This document shows, one piece after another, positions 10,181-19,601 of a stretch of DNA of 64,000 bases. The position numbers were made by a program, and so were the translations under genes. Within the stretch, counting starts at the first letter, position 1. Each line of letters begins with the position of its first letter. Source of the stretch: Devosia sp. (GTDB lineage: Bacteria > Pseudomonadota > Alphaproteobacteria > Rhizobiales > Devosiaceae); contig JAQGJK010000026.1 of NCBI GenBank assembly GCA_028290665.1, positions 216,861 to 280,860 of the forward strand, written 5' to 3'. The notes under the pieces are model-generated. The model had not been told where the DNA came from. It saw only the letters and a list, made by a program, of their open reading frames with translations, and ran no database searches.

Positions 10181-10690
10181 TTGCGCGAGCCGGTCCGTAC
10201 CGTAGTCGTCATAGCCGCCAATCCAGCGCTCTCCTCGATTCTCGCTGCCATGCTGGCAACCGATCCGGCCCTGCGCGTCCGGCAGTTCGAAACTCTCGAC
10301 GCGGTGCGCACCTATCTCTATCTCGCCGCCGTCGATCTCATCGTCGCCGATTTCGACTGCGAAGAAGCGCCCGCAGCCGAACTGACACTGGCGTTGCGCG
10401 GCAACCCGCAACTCGACCACCGCCAGTTCGAAGTCATCGCGCTGGCGCACGCCATCAAACCGGCCACCAAGCTCGAAGCCCTGCGCGCCGGCATTGCCGA
10501 AGTCATCGTCAAGCCGATGTCGCCGCGTTATCTGCGGGAGCGGGTCCAGGCCCGGCTGCGCACCCGGTCCAACTACCAGCGGCCGCCGACGCCGCGCCTC
10601 GGCAACGAGGCCCTCCAGGCGCTGATCCGCGGCAGCGACAATGTCATCCCGCTGTTTGGGCGCGCATCGGACCGGCCGCGGCATGCTTAA
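10181..10690 (+). CDS. Receiver-domain (CheY-like) response regulator, TTG start
   Basis: VVVIAANPALSSILAAML...VDLIVADFDCEE...GIAEVIVKPMSPRYLRERVQ: conserved Asp and Lys-Pro positions. Confidence 0.75.
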   Translation: MREPVRTVVVIAANPALSSILAAMLATDPALRVRQFETLDAVRTYLYLAAVDLIVADFDCEEAPAAELTLALRGNPQLDHRQFEVIALAHAIKPATKLEALRAGIAEVIVKPMSPRYLRERVQARLRTRSNYQRPPTPRLGNEALQALIRGSDNVIPLFGRASDRPRHA

Positions 10691-11259
10691 CTCCCGGTCA
10701 GCCAGGCAATCTTGCCCCATAGCGCCGGCACGGTGTCGGCGAACTGAATGATTCGGTCGTGGCCGCGCACGTCGTGGGCCACCACATCGACCGCCAGCCC
10801 GCGCAGCACTTCGAACGCCCGGTTACGATTGAGCAGCGCCACGCCCTTACCGCTGGCGCCCGCTCCAGCCCGCGCCCACACGGCATAAAGGCTCGCGGCC
10901 GATTGCAGCGAACCCGGCAGGCCGACGAACACCTGCGCCAGTTCCGCCATCCGCGCGATGCGCTCTTCCTTGGTGTCGAACCGCTCGAGCGGGACTTCGC
11001 TCAGCGCCACCGGCAAATGGGTTGTCGGGCTGCCGATGATGGTCACCTGACCCCCGCCGGCACGCGCCGCAGTAATCAACGGCACCGGCAGCATTAAGTC
11101 ATCGTCAAGCACAATAATGTCTGCGCCATGCCGGGCAAAATAGCCGCCCGCCTGCGCCATGATCGAGGCCCGTTCGGCATCGCCGGGTCCACGATCGGAC
11201 GCAAAGACGGCGAGCAACGGCCGCCGTCCGGCACCCGCCGTCGAGCTAGCGCCGGCCAC
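10687..11259 (-). CDS. SLOG/LOG-like Rossmann-fold protein (degenerate PGG motif), GTG start
   Basis: AQVFVGLPGSLQSAASLYAVWARAG...GKGVALLNRNRAFEVLRG resembles the LOG-family FVALPGGxGTxxELxxVW...KPVxLLN segment. Confidence 0.5.
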   Translation of the reverse strand: MAGASSTAGAGRRPLLAVFASDRGPGDAERASIMAQAGGYFARHGADIIVLDDDLMLPVPLITAARAGGGQVTIIGSPTTHLPVALSEVPLERFDTKEERIARMAELAQVFVGLPGSLQSAASLYAVWARAGAGASGKGVALLNRNRAFEVLRGLAVDVVAHDVRGHDRIIQFADTVPALWGKIAWLTGS

Positions 11260-12748
11260 GCTTCATTCCACCGAGAATCCCGCGCACCAGCGCCCCACCA
11301 AGCGCCGTCGCCGCCGAGCGCAGGAAGGATTTCATCGCCGCCTCGGCCGGGGTTTGGCGGGTCGAACGCGTCGCAGCGCGGGGCTTTGGCGCATCGTATC
11401 GCTCCGGCAGGCCATTTTTCAGCTCGTCGGACAGCTCCTTGTCGCGTGCCGCATCTGCCTCGCGCCGCGCGGTTTTTTCCGTCAGCACCTCATAGGCCGA
11501 TTGCCGATCGATCGCCGTGTCGTACAGCCCCGCCACCGGGCTCGCCGCCATCAGCGCCTGCCGTTCCTCCGGAGTAATCGGCCCGAGGCGGGACGAAGGC
11601 GGCCGCATCAGCGTTCGCCCGACGACCGAGGGAATACCCTTGTCCTCGATCACCGAGACCAACGCTTCGCCGGTCCCGAGTTCGGTGATCACCTGCTCCG
11701 TATCAAACGCCGGATTGGGCCGAAAACTCTCGGCCGCCGCCCGTACGGCCTTCTGCTCGCGCGGCGTGTAGGCGCGCAGCGCGTGCTGTACCCGATTGCC
11801 GAGTTGCGCCAGCACGGCCTCGGGGACGTCCATCGGGTTCTGGGTGACGAAATAGACGCCAACCCCTTTGGAACGCACGAGTTTCACCACCTGCTCGACC
11901 TTGTCGATCAGGGCTTTTGGAGCCCCATCGAACAGCAGATGTGCCTCATCGAAAAAGAACACCAGCTTCGGCTTATCGAGGTCGCCCACTTCCGGCAGTT
12001 CTTCGAACAACTCACTCAATAGCCAGAGTAGGAACGTCCCGTACAGCCTTGGCGCCTGCATCAGATCATCGGCTGCCAGCACCGAAATCACGCCTCGCCC
12101 GTCAGGGGCCGTACGCATCAGGTCGGCGATTTCGAGCGCCCGCTCGCCAAAGAAATTGTCCGCGCCCTGCTGCTCCAGCACCAGCAGCGCCCGCTGGATG
12201 GCACCGATCGATTGTGTCGCGACATTGCCGTACCGCGTCGAAATCTCGTCGTCGCGCTCGCCGATTTCGACCAGCAGCGCGCGCAGATCCTTGAGGTCGA
12301 GCAGCAGCAATTGCTCATCATCGGCCAGCTTGAAGGCAACGTTGAGCACCCCTTCCTGGACATCGTTGAGGTCGAGCATCCGCGCCAGCAGCACCGGGCC
12401 CATCTCCGAGATGGTCGCTCGAATCGGATGTCCCTGCTTGCCGAACAGATCCCAGAAAATCGCGGGGAAAGCCTCGAACGTGTAATCCTCAAAACCGATG
12501 TCGGCGGCGCGCTTGACCAGGAAATCCTGGGGCGTCCCGATCATCCCGATACCTGAGAGATCGCCCTTGATGTCAGCGCAGAACACCGGCACTCCGGCAC
12601 GCGAAAAACCTTCCGCCATGATTTGCAGCGACACAGTCTTGCCGGTACCGGTCGCCCCGGTGATCAGCCCGTGGCGATTGCCGTATTTGAGCTGCAGATA
12701 TTCCGGCCGGTCGCTGTTGCCGAGATAGACCTTGTCGTCAACGAGCAT
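11246..12748 (-). CDS. HerA-like helicase/ATPase, DUF853 (YjgR-like)
   Basis: HGLITGATGTGKTVSLQIMAEGFSRAGVPVFCADIKGDLSGI (Walker A), KLVFFFDEAHLLFDGAPKALIDKVEQVVKLVRSKGVGVYFVTQNP (Walker B). Confidence 0.93.
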   Translation of the reverse strand: MLVDDKVYLGNSDRPEYLQLKYGNRHGLITGATGTGKTVSLQIMAEGFSRAGVPVFCADIKGDLSGIGMIGTPQDFLVKRAADIGFEDYTFEAFPAIFWDLFGKQGHPIRATISEMGPVLLARMLDLNDVQEGVLNVAFKLADDEQLLLLDLKDLRALLVEIGERDDEISTRYGNVATQSIGAIQRALLVLEQQGADNFFGERALEIADLMRTAPDGRGVISVLAADDLMQAPRLYGTFLLWLLSELFEELPEVGDLDKPKLVFFFDEAHLLFDGAPKALIDKVEQVVKLVRSKGVGVYFVTQNPMDVPEAVLAQLGNRVQHALRAYTPREQKAVRAAAESFRPNPAFDTEQVITELGTGEALVSVIEDKGIPSVVGRTLMRPPSSRLGPITPEERQALMAASPVAGLYDTAIDRQSAYEVLTEKTARREADAARDKELSDELKNGLPERYDAPKPRAATRSTRQTPAEAAMKSFLRSAATALGGALVRGILGGMKRGRR

Positions 12749-12891
12749 GGGCGCCTCTGATTTGCCTGCCCAGTTATAGTCCCGTGCGGCGGGGCGGCAA
12801 GCTTGCACTCTCGCGGTAAGTCGCACCGACGCCCTAACCATGCCGACAGCGAGACGTAGCCTTGGGCGTCAGATCCGGCGAAACTGGTGCC

Positions 12892-14244
12892 ATGAACCAT
12901 GCTTATCGCCCTACGCGCCGCCAATTGCTCGCCGGCTTTGCCGCCATCACCGCCCTGCCCCTGACCGGCCCGGCCTTAGCCGTCGGTCCGCTCGATGCCG
13001 CCGACTACGGCCTTATCGCCGACAGTGTCGATGATCAGACCGCGACGTTGCGGACAGCAATCTCTGAAGCCGTTGCCGCCGGACGCCCGCTGTTCATCCC
13101 CGGCGGCACCTATCTGGTCGCCGACCTCGAATTTCCGGCCCTCGCCAACATTATCGGCGTCCCAAGCGCCACGATCCTCGCCCCCTTCGGCAGCGCTCGC
13201 ATCGCCCAGATCGACGGCGCCCCCAGCGTCAACCTCGACGGCATCACCTTTGCCGGCGAAACGCGCGGCCCGTCCGATGGCGATTCGGGCCTCATCGAGA
13301 TCGTCGACGCCGAAAATTTTACGCTCAGTCGCTGCGCCTTCCTCGGCTCAGCCGCTAATGGTCTCGTCCTCCGCGCCAGCAGCGGCACCATCGCCGATGG
13401 CGATTTCGACGGCCACGCCTTCGCGGCGATCTTCTCGCTCGACAGCAATGGCTTGCGGATCGCCGATAACCGCATTCGCAATTGCGCCAATAACGGCATC
13501 CTGATCTGGGGCTCGGAAAACCGCCGCGACGCCTCGATCGTCACCGGCAACACCATTTCCGCCATCGACTGGGTTCGCGGCGGCAACGGCCAGAATGGCA
13601 ACGGCATCAACGTCTTCCGCGCCGATGCGGTAATTCTCGCCGACAACCAGATTTCCGACTGCGCCTTTTCCGCGATCCGGCTCAACTCGACTAGCGACAC
13701 CCAGGTTTCGGGCAATATCTGCACCAGTTCTGGCGAGGTCGCGATCTTTTCGGAATTCGCTTTTTCGGGCTCGATCATCGCCAACAATGTCGTCGATGGC
13801 GCTGCCGGCGGCATCTCGATGACCAATCTCGATGCCGGTGGACGCCTCGCCATCTGCTCCGGCAATCTCGTCCGCAACATCGCGCCGCGCTCGGAAACCA
13901 ACCCCGACACCACCCCTTTTGGCATCCACGGCGAGGCCGATACGGTCATCACCGGCAATGCCATCAGTGCTGTCCCCGGCACCGCTATTACCGCCGGCTG
14001 GGGACCATTCCTCGACACGGTGATCGTTACCGACAACATCATCACCGACGCCGAAATCGGCATTGCCGTGTCGGTCGTCGACGATCCGGCGGTCGGTCCG
14101 GTGCGCATCGACGGCAATGTGCTGAGCAAAATCCGCGGCTACGCCATCATCGGCATGGCCTGGGACGACATCGTCACCCCCGACCTCGCCCGCGACGCCG
14201 CCCAGTTCCCACACGTCAGCATGGGCGAAAATGCAGTCGGCTAG
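12892..14244 (+). CDS. TIGR03808-type Tat-exported right-handed beta-helix repeat protein
   Basis: TRRQLLAGFAAITALPLTGPALA Tat signal; repeated NxI/NGI beta-helix coils. Confidence 0.85.
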   Translation: MNHAYRPTRRQLLAGFAAITALPLTGPALAVGPLDAADYGLIADSVDDQTATLRTAISEAVAAGRPLFIPGGTYLVADLEFPALANIIGVPSATILAPFGSARIAQIDGAPSVNLDGITFAGETRGPSDGDSGLIEIVDAENFTLSRCAFLGSAANGLVLRASSGTIADGDFDGHAFAAIFSLDSNGLRIADNRIRNCANNGILIWGSENRRDASIVTGNTISAIDWVRGGNGQNGNGINVFRADAVILADNQISDCAFSAIRLNSTSDTQVSGNICTSSGEVAIFSEFAFSGSIIANNVVDGAAGGISMTNLDAGGRLAICSGNLVRNIAPRSETNPDTTPFGIHGEADTVITGNAISAVPGTAITAGWGPFLDTVIVTDNIITDAEIGIAVSVVDDPAVGPVRIDGNVLSKIRGYAIIGMAWDDIVTPDLARDAAQFPHVSMGENAVG

Positions 14245-14285
14245 AAACCGACATCAGGAAGCCCTGACGAGGCTTGTCGCGTCGC

Positions 14286-14594
14286 TCAGGACACTTCCAA
14301 CGTGACAATGCCGCTGACGTCGACGTCCCGCTCGGCATGCCAGGTGTCATAGGCCGCCTGCATCCGGATCCACAGTCCGGCGCCGTTGCCGAACAATTTG
14401 CCAAGCCGCACACCCACTTCCGGCGATACCGGCTTCCGTTCAAGCAGGATGTCATAAAGGTGCTGCCGGGAAATCCCGAGCAAGCGCGCAATCTCCGCCT
14501 TGGATTTACCGATGCCGGCAATAATCTCGGCGAGCAGCGCTCCGGGATGATTTGGGCTCCGGGCAGCAGATCGATTGGCGATGTACAGCGTCAT
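14286..14594 (-). CDS. higA: HigA-family antitoxin (addiction-module HTH)
   Basis: HPGALLAEIIAGIGKSKAEIARLLGISRQHLYDILLERKPVSPEVGVRLGKLFGNGAGLWIRMQAAYD. Confidence 0.92.
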   Translation of the reverse strand: MTLYIANRSAARSPNHPGALLAEIIAGIGKSKAEIARLLGISRQHLYDILLERKPVSPEVGVRLGKLFGNGAGLWIRMQAAYDTWHAERDVDVSGIVTLEVS

Positions 14595-14604
14595 GATTGG
14601 CTCG

Positions 14605-14883
14605 CTAGTGATATTGCTCGAAATCGATGGCCACGGCCCCATCGGGCTCGAAAGCGAAGGTAAGTGTCCACGGTCCATTGACATGAATGGTGTATCGGAC
14701 TGGCTCGAAACCTTTCAGCGCATGAAAATCGAAGCCTGGCAAATTCATGTCCGCAGGCCGCACCGCAGCGTCGAGGGCATCAAGCCGAAGCAGCAGACGA
14801 CGATAAAATTTGGCATCGATTTTAGAACTGGAATTTGTCGACCAAAGCTCTGCAAGCCCTTTGCTTCTAAAGCTTTTGATCAT
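14605..14883 (-). CDS. higB: HigB/RelE-like toxin
   Basis: MIKSFRSKGLAELW...RLDALDAAVRPADMNLPGFDFHALKG...YTIHVNGPWTLTFAFEPDGAVAIDFEQYH; directly upstream of higA. Confidence 0.92.
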   Translation of the reverse strand: MIKSFRSKGLAELWSTNSSSKIDAKFYRRLLLRLDALDAAVRPADMNLPGFDFHALKGFEPVRYTIHVNGPWTLTFAFEPDGAVAIDFEQYH

Positions 14884-14925
14884 GATACATGTAAGCCATT
14901 AGCAGACAATCTGTCAAGTGCTCAC

Positions 14926-15963
14926 TTACAGATAATCGGGCGCTCCTCCTCGATCCTGATTGAAACCTACCGCCCGCATTTCACCCACCACCGGGCCGCG
15001 CACATTGCGGATGGGCTGGGTCACAAAACCCTCGAGCACCTCGCGCTGCGCTGCATCCGGCCCGGCGAACGCCAGCAACAGTGCCGCCACCATCGCTTGC
15101 GATGCGGCCATGTTGCCATCGTCGCACTTGACCGCATAGCCGAGCCCGAGGTCGCGGATGGCGCCGCACTGCACGCCTTCAGCGCCGCCCTTCTGCATCA
15201 GCCGGCCACGAAATGCCTCCATCACCACGGTATCGAGGTGTCCAGTGCCGGCAACCAGCAGCGGATGCCGGGTCGCGGCATCGAACACATGCTGGCCGGC
15301 CAAGGCGATAGTTTCCGGGAGACCCTCCCCGGTCGAGAGCCGGGCGAAGCCGCGGGCCCACGCAACTAGCGGCGCCGCCCAGGTCGGGATCGAACAGCCA
15401 TCGGTGCCGCAGCGATCGGTGGTGAGGCCTTCGCCAATCACCGCTTCAACCGCCGCCCGCACCTCACGCTGCACCGGGTGTTCCCGCTGGACATAGCCGG
15501 CCGTCGGTACGCCAAGTGCGAGCGCCACCGACAGCATGCCCGAATGTTTGCCGGAGCAATTGTTGTGCAGTGCCGTCGGCGCCTCACCGCGCGCCCGTAA
15601 TTGCTCCCGCGCCTGCCCGTTGCTCGGCTGATGCGCACCGCATTCGAGGTCGTAAACATCGAGCCCTTCCCGCGCCAGAAATGCCGTCACCCCCGCGACA
15701 TGCACATCTTCGCCATGGTGCGAGGCACAGGCGAGGGCGAGTTGTTCCTCGGTCAGGGCGAATTTGTCGATGGCTCCTGAGGTCACCATTGCCATGGCCT
15801 GCATCGATTTGATCGCCGAGCGCGGGAACACCGGCAGCGCGATATCGCCACCCGAAGCGATGATCCGGCCCGCGGCGTCCGAGACGACGAAAGCCCCGCG
15901 ATGCCGGTTTTCGATGACATTGCCGCGCGTCTGCTCGGCGAGAATTGGATTTGCGTCCATCAC
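14926..15963 (-). CDS. Asparaginase (rhizobial/type II AnsA-like family)
   Basis: PVFPRSAIKSMQAMAMV...LACASHHGEDVHV...LHNNCSGKHSGML...DGCSIPTWAAPL. Confidence 0.92.
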   Translation of the reverse strand: MMDANPILAEQTRGNVIENRHRGAFVVSDAAGRIIASGGDIALPVFPRSAIKSMQAMAMVTSGAIDKFALTEEQLALACASHHGEDVHVAGVTAFLAREGLDVYDLECGAHQPSNGQAREQLRARGEAPTALHNNCSGKHSGMLSVALALGVPTAGYVQREHPVQREVRAAVEAVIGEGLTTDRCGTDGCSIPTWAAPLVAWARGFARLSTGEGLPETIALAGQHVFDAATRHPLLVAGTGHLDTVVMEAFRGRLMQKGGAEGVQCGAIRDLGLGYAVKCDDGNMAASQAMVAALLLAFAGPDAAQREVLEGFVTQPIRNVRGPVVGEMRAVGFNQDRGGAPDYL

Positions 15964-16073
15964 AGAAAAACCGGCCTCGGAGTGATCCTTGAAGGATAAC
16001 GCCGGGCCGGGAAAGTCAACTCGTCAGGGAGGGTGACGAGCGGTGGAGGCAGGAAGGAAACAATAGTCGCGGG

Positions 16074-16412
16074 TCAGATGTCCCAGTCGGTCGCGATGGT
16101 CAGGAACCGGGAATTAACCCAGCCCTTCTGCTCGCCGCGTTCGACGAGGCACCAGTCGGCTCCGACTGCGACGACGATGCAGCGCTCGACATAGACGTGA
16201 ACGCCAGGCTCAAGCGCGCCGACCTTCTTTGAATAGGACGCCGGCCATTTGCGCATGTTGAGCACGTCCCAGTCGGCGACGCCGACCACCTGAGCCTGAT
16301 CATCGACCGAGTAGCCTTCCGCCATGGCGGGGGATACGGCGAAGGCAGCGGCGCCGGCGACGATGAGGCCGGCGAGAGCGGCGATCAGGAGTGTTTCGTG
16401 ATGTTTGTGCAT
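16074..16412 (-). CDS. Secreted SH3-domain (bacterial SH3/YgiM-like) protein
   Basis: signal peptide then WDVLNMRKWPASYSKKVGALEPGVHVYVERC...DWCLVERGEQKGWVNSRFL. Confidence 0.8.
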   Translation of the reverse strand: MHKHHETLLIAALAGLIVAGAAAFAVSPAMAEGYSVDDQAQVVGVADWDVLNMRKWPASYSKKVGALEPGVHVYVERCIVVAVGADWCLVERGEQKGWVNSRFLTIATDWDI

Positions 16413-16774
16413 TTCAAATCCTCGGAGTTTGGGGTGGCGTTTCGTTGTGATCACCCTAGTGCCGAAGCTTTGAACCCGCGCTGAGACCGCCATTCAGAGT
16501 TTGTTCATTTTTAAAGCGAGGTTGACGCCGAGACGCGGAAAAGGCGGACGCTCGTGGCGCCCGCCTGTTTGGCTAGTGAAGTCCGGGTGATCCCATTTGG
16601 CGCCAGACCTGCGGGGAGTTTCGCTCCAGCCTGCCTGGCCGCCGTTGACGTCACTGTTCTGACAACGCTGCGTTGAATCCATGCTGAGAGCGGCATTCAG
16701 CGGGCATTCACCGGCAGAACCCTTTGCGCCGTCCGACGGCGTTGCTAGGGTCCCGTCAAAATCGGAGGAAAATC

Positions 16775-17629
16775 ATGCGCATCATCGTCACCGGCGGCAG
16801 CGGCAAACTCGGTCGTGCCGTGCTGCGCGATCTCGTCGATCAGGGGCACAGCGTGCTCAATCTCGATCAGGCGATGCCGCGCGAGGCCATCACCAAGACC
16901 GTCAGGATCGACCTCACCGATTTCGGGCAAGTAGCCGAGGCGATCCTTGGCGGTATCGACGAGAGCCGCGACAAGGTCGATGCCGTGGTGCATCTCGCGG
17001 CCATCCCGGCCCCCGGCCTTACCGCCAATTCGCGCACGCTCAAAAACAACGTTCCCTCGACCTACAACGTGTTCGAGGCGTGCCGGCTGGCTGGGGTGAA
17101 AAACATCGTTTTCGCCTCATCGGAAACTGTGCTCGGCCTGCCCTTCGACAATCCGCCGCCGTACGTGCCCGTCGACGAGGACTATTTTCCGCGGCCGGAG
17201 ACCGCCTATTCGCTCGGCAAGCTGCTCGATGAGACCATGGCCGCACAGTATTGCCGCTGGGATCCGGCGCTGAAGATCGTGGCTTTGCGCTTTTCCAACG
17301 TCATGGACGTCACCGACTACGCCAAATTCCCGGGCTACGACAGCGACGCCAAGGCGCGCAAGTGGAACCTGTGGGGCTATATCGACGCGCGTGACGGGGC
17401 GCAGGCAGTGCGCAAGGGTCTCGAAGCGAGTTTTACCGGCTTCGAGCCGTTCATCATTGCCAGTCCAGACACGGTGATGAGCCGACCCAATGCCGAACTG
17501 CTCGCCGAAACCTTCCCCAATGTGCCACAAAAGCGCTCGTTCGGGCCGAACGACACTCTGCTGTCGATCGACAAAGCCCGGCAGCGGCTCGGCTACGCGC
17601 CCGAGCACAGCTGGCGCAACCATGTCTAG
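16775..17629 (+). CDS. NAD(P)-dependent epimerase/dehydratase (extended SDR)
   Basis: MRIIVTGGSGKLGRAVLRDL (GxxGxxG); YSLGK variant of YxxxK. Confidence 0.9.
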   Translation: MRIIVTGGSGKLGRAVLRDLVDQGHSVLNLDQAMPREAITKTVRIDLTDFGQVAEAILGGIDESRDKVDAVVHLAAIPAPGLTANSRTLKNNVPSTYNVFEACRLAGVKNIVFASSETVLGLPFDNPPPYVPVDEDYFPRPETAYSLGKLLDETMAAQYCRWDPALKIVALRFSNVMDVTDYAKFPGYDSDAKARKWNLWGYIDARDGAQAVRKGLEASFTGFEPFIIASPDTVMSRPNAELLAETFPNVPQKRSFGPNDTLLSIDKARQRLGYAPEHSWRNHV

Positions 17630-18491
17630 CGGACGTGTGATCCGGCTCGGCGGCCACGGACTGCCCGTCGATGCGAACGATCCCGAAGCGTTTGCCCGCG
17701 CCCACGTCGCGTTCGGTTATGGCGCAGCTTACTGTCCGCCGGTAACGCTCGATGATGTCGCGCGCCTGCGGGCCATCGAGACGGCGTTCTTGGCAGCTGA
17801 TGTCAGCATCGCGGAAATCGGCATCTGGCGGAACCTGATCGCGCCCGAAGACGAGCGGCGCCGGGCCAATCTCGCCTACGCCGCCGAACAACTGGCAATT
17901 GCCGACGAAGTCGGCGCCCGTTGCGCGGTGAGCTATCTCGGGTCGTTTGCGCCGGGAACCGATCATGATGCCGATCCGCGCAATCTCGGGCCGGAAGCGT
18001 TTGATGCCGCCGTCGAGACGGTACGCCACCTGCTCGACAGCATCAAACCCCGCCGCACCAAATTCGCGCTCGAAATGATGCAGAACAGCCTGCCCGATAG
18101 CATCGACGCCTATGTCGACCTAATTGCTGCGATTGACCGTCCGGCCTTCGCGGCACATCTCGACCCCGTCAATCTGATCATGGCGCCGCGCACGTACTGG
18201 AATAACGCGGCGCTGATCCGCGAATGCTTCGAGAAACTTGGGCCGTGGATCGTTTCGTGTCACGCCAAGGACATCACGCTTCGCCCGCAGGCGGCGCTGC
18301 ATCTCGACGAGGTCATCATCGGTACCGGCGTCCTCGACTACCGCGCTTACATCACCGCGTTGCAACAGCTGCCGAGTCCTGTGCCGCTGATGCTCGAACA
18401 TCTCGAGCCCGGCGACTATGCAGTGGCACGGGATGCAGTGTTCGCCGTCGGCGACGCTGCCGGGATCGAATTCATGCATTGGGCGAGGTGA
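17622..18491 (+). CDS. Sugar phosphate isomerase/epimerase (AP endonuclease 2-like TIM barrel)
   Basis: FALEMMQNSLPDSIDAYVDLI...PAFAAHLDPVNLI...IVSCHAKDI...GTGVLDYRAYI...MLEHLEP; start overlaps upstream stop. Confidence 0.85.
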   Translation: MSSGRVIRLGGHGLPVDANDPEAFARAHVAFGYGAAYCPPVTLDDVARLRAIETAFLAADVSIAEIGIWRNLIAPEDERRRANLAYAAEQLAIADEVGARCAVSYLGSFAPGTDHDADPRNLGPEAFDAAVETVRHLLDSIKPRRTKFALEMMQNSLPDSIDAYVDLIAAIDRPAFAAHLDPVNLIMAPRTYWNNAALIRECFEKLGPWIVSCHAKDITLRPQAALHLDEVIIGTGVLDYRAYITALQQLPSPVPLMLEHLEPGDYAVARDAVFAVGDAAGIEFMHWAR

Positions 18492-18514
18492 TGCGCAGCG
18501 GTATCGGGACTGGC

Positions 18515-18585
18515 TGGGGCGCTAGGATTCGAACCTAGGAATGTCGGTACCAAAAACCGATGCCTTACCACTTGGCGACGCCCCA
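18515..18585 (-). tRNA. tRNA-Gln(TTG)
   Basis: Reverse complement tggggcg...tcggt-ttttggt-accga...ctagg-ttcgaat-cctag-cgcccca folds as a cloverleaf with anticodon TTG. Confidence 0.9.
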
Positions 18586-18742
18586 ACGCGCGCGTTCCTA
18601 CACGCTTTGCCAAGGCCCCGCAACCAAGCGGGAAACGGATGGAATCGCCGCTTGTCTTGCCCGGGAATGCCCACTATAAACCGCCGCGATACATCGGCCA
18701 GCGGATCGATCGTCCCGCCCGCACCCGTCGCCGAGATCATGC

Positions 18743-18819
18743 CGGAGTATAGCGCAGCCTGGTAGCGCACCTGCTTCGGGAGCAGGGGGTCGAGTGTTCG
18801 AATCACTCTACTCCGACCA
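18743..18819 (+). tRNA. tRNA-Pro(CGG), CCA encoded
   Basis: cggagta...cctgc-ttcggga-gcagg...gagtg-ttcgaat-cactc-tactccg-acca; anticodon CGG. Confidence 0.93.
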
Positions 18820-18823
18820 ATTG

Positions 18824-18855
18824 AGCCGGACCTCCCACGAGGTCCGGCTTTTTTA
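18824..18855 (+). terminator. Rho-independent terminator after tRNA-Pro
   Basis: agccggacct-cccacg-aggtccggct followed by tttttat. Confidence 0.85.
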
Positions 18856-19011
18856 TTCCGCGAAGTTAGTGCCGGGCCAGTCGCCCACCAATTCGCGCTG
18901 CTTTTTCTTCAATACCGAACATAGCCGCCAGCACGACGCATCTCGGCCAAGCCCTGCAACAATCTCGTCGACCTGATGTTTCACCTGCAATCAACAAGGG
19001 AGGAATCTATC

Positions 19012-19533
19012 GTGAAGAAAATCATCGCCATGCTCATGCTCGCCGCCTGTTTGCCGCTCACCGGCGCAGCTTTCGCTCAGATGCCTGAGATTACCGCGAC
19101 TTTTGCCGACGCAACCTGGAATGGCGAAACCGTGCCGGCTGGTCAGAACTGCCCGTTGCAGGGCGGCGCGGGCGCCACCCCGGCTTTGATGCTGACCGGC
19201 GTTCCGGAGTTGACCACCGCAATTCGCCTGTCGTTCAATGACGAGACCTACCAGCCGATGAATGATGGCGGCCACGGCGTTGTGGAATTCGCGGTCACCC
19301 CTGACCAGACCGGGGCTGTCGAATTGCCAAGCGTGCCTGGCAACACCGCAGAGGGCCTGCCTGACGGTGTGACGATTGCCGCTGCTGCCCGCTCTGAAGG
19401 CGACTACGCCAGCGCCGGCTATCTGCCGCCGTGTTCCGGCGGCCAGGGCAATACCTACTCGGCCAACATCACGGCGCTTAACGCTGCCGGTGACGAGATC
19501 GGCCAGGGCAAGGTTACACTCGGCAAATACTGA
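19012..19533 (+). CDS. Secreted hypothetical protein (GTG start)
   Basis: GGAGG-like RBS, VKKIIAMLMLAACLPLTGAAFAQ signal peptide; no family recognised. Confidence 0.75.
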   Translation: MKKIIAMLMLAACLPLTGAAFAQMPEITATFADATWNGETVPAGQNCPLQGGAGATPALMLTGVPELTTAIRLSFNDETYQPMNDGGHGVVEFAVTPDQTGAVELPSVPGNTAEGLPDGVTIAAAARSEGDYASAGYLPPCSGGQGNTYSANITALNAAGDEIGQGKVTLGKY

Positions 19534-19567
19534 AACCGCGTCGCTCTCAACTAGGCGTTCATACTTA

Positions 19568-19594
19568 CGCCGGCCCCAGCGGGGCCGGCGTTTT
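19568..19594 (+). terminator. Hairpin terminator candidate between convergent genes
   Basis: cgccggcccc-agc-ggggccggcg then tttt. Confidence 0.65.
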
Positions 19595-19601
19595 CATGCC
19601 T

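Noticed and set aside
11246-12748. Established HerA-based defence system
   Set aside because: DUF853/YjgR is widespread in non-defence contexts, and no nuclease, Sir2 or DUF4297 partner is present; only the SLOG-like overlap is kept as a hypothesis.
13110-14214. Long minus-strand ORFs opposite the TIGR03808 gene
   Set aside because: The beta-helix repeat protein on the plus strand has a Tat signal and repeats; the antisense ORFs have none.
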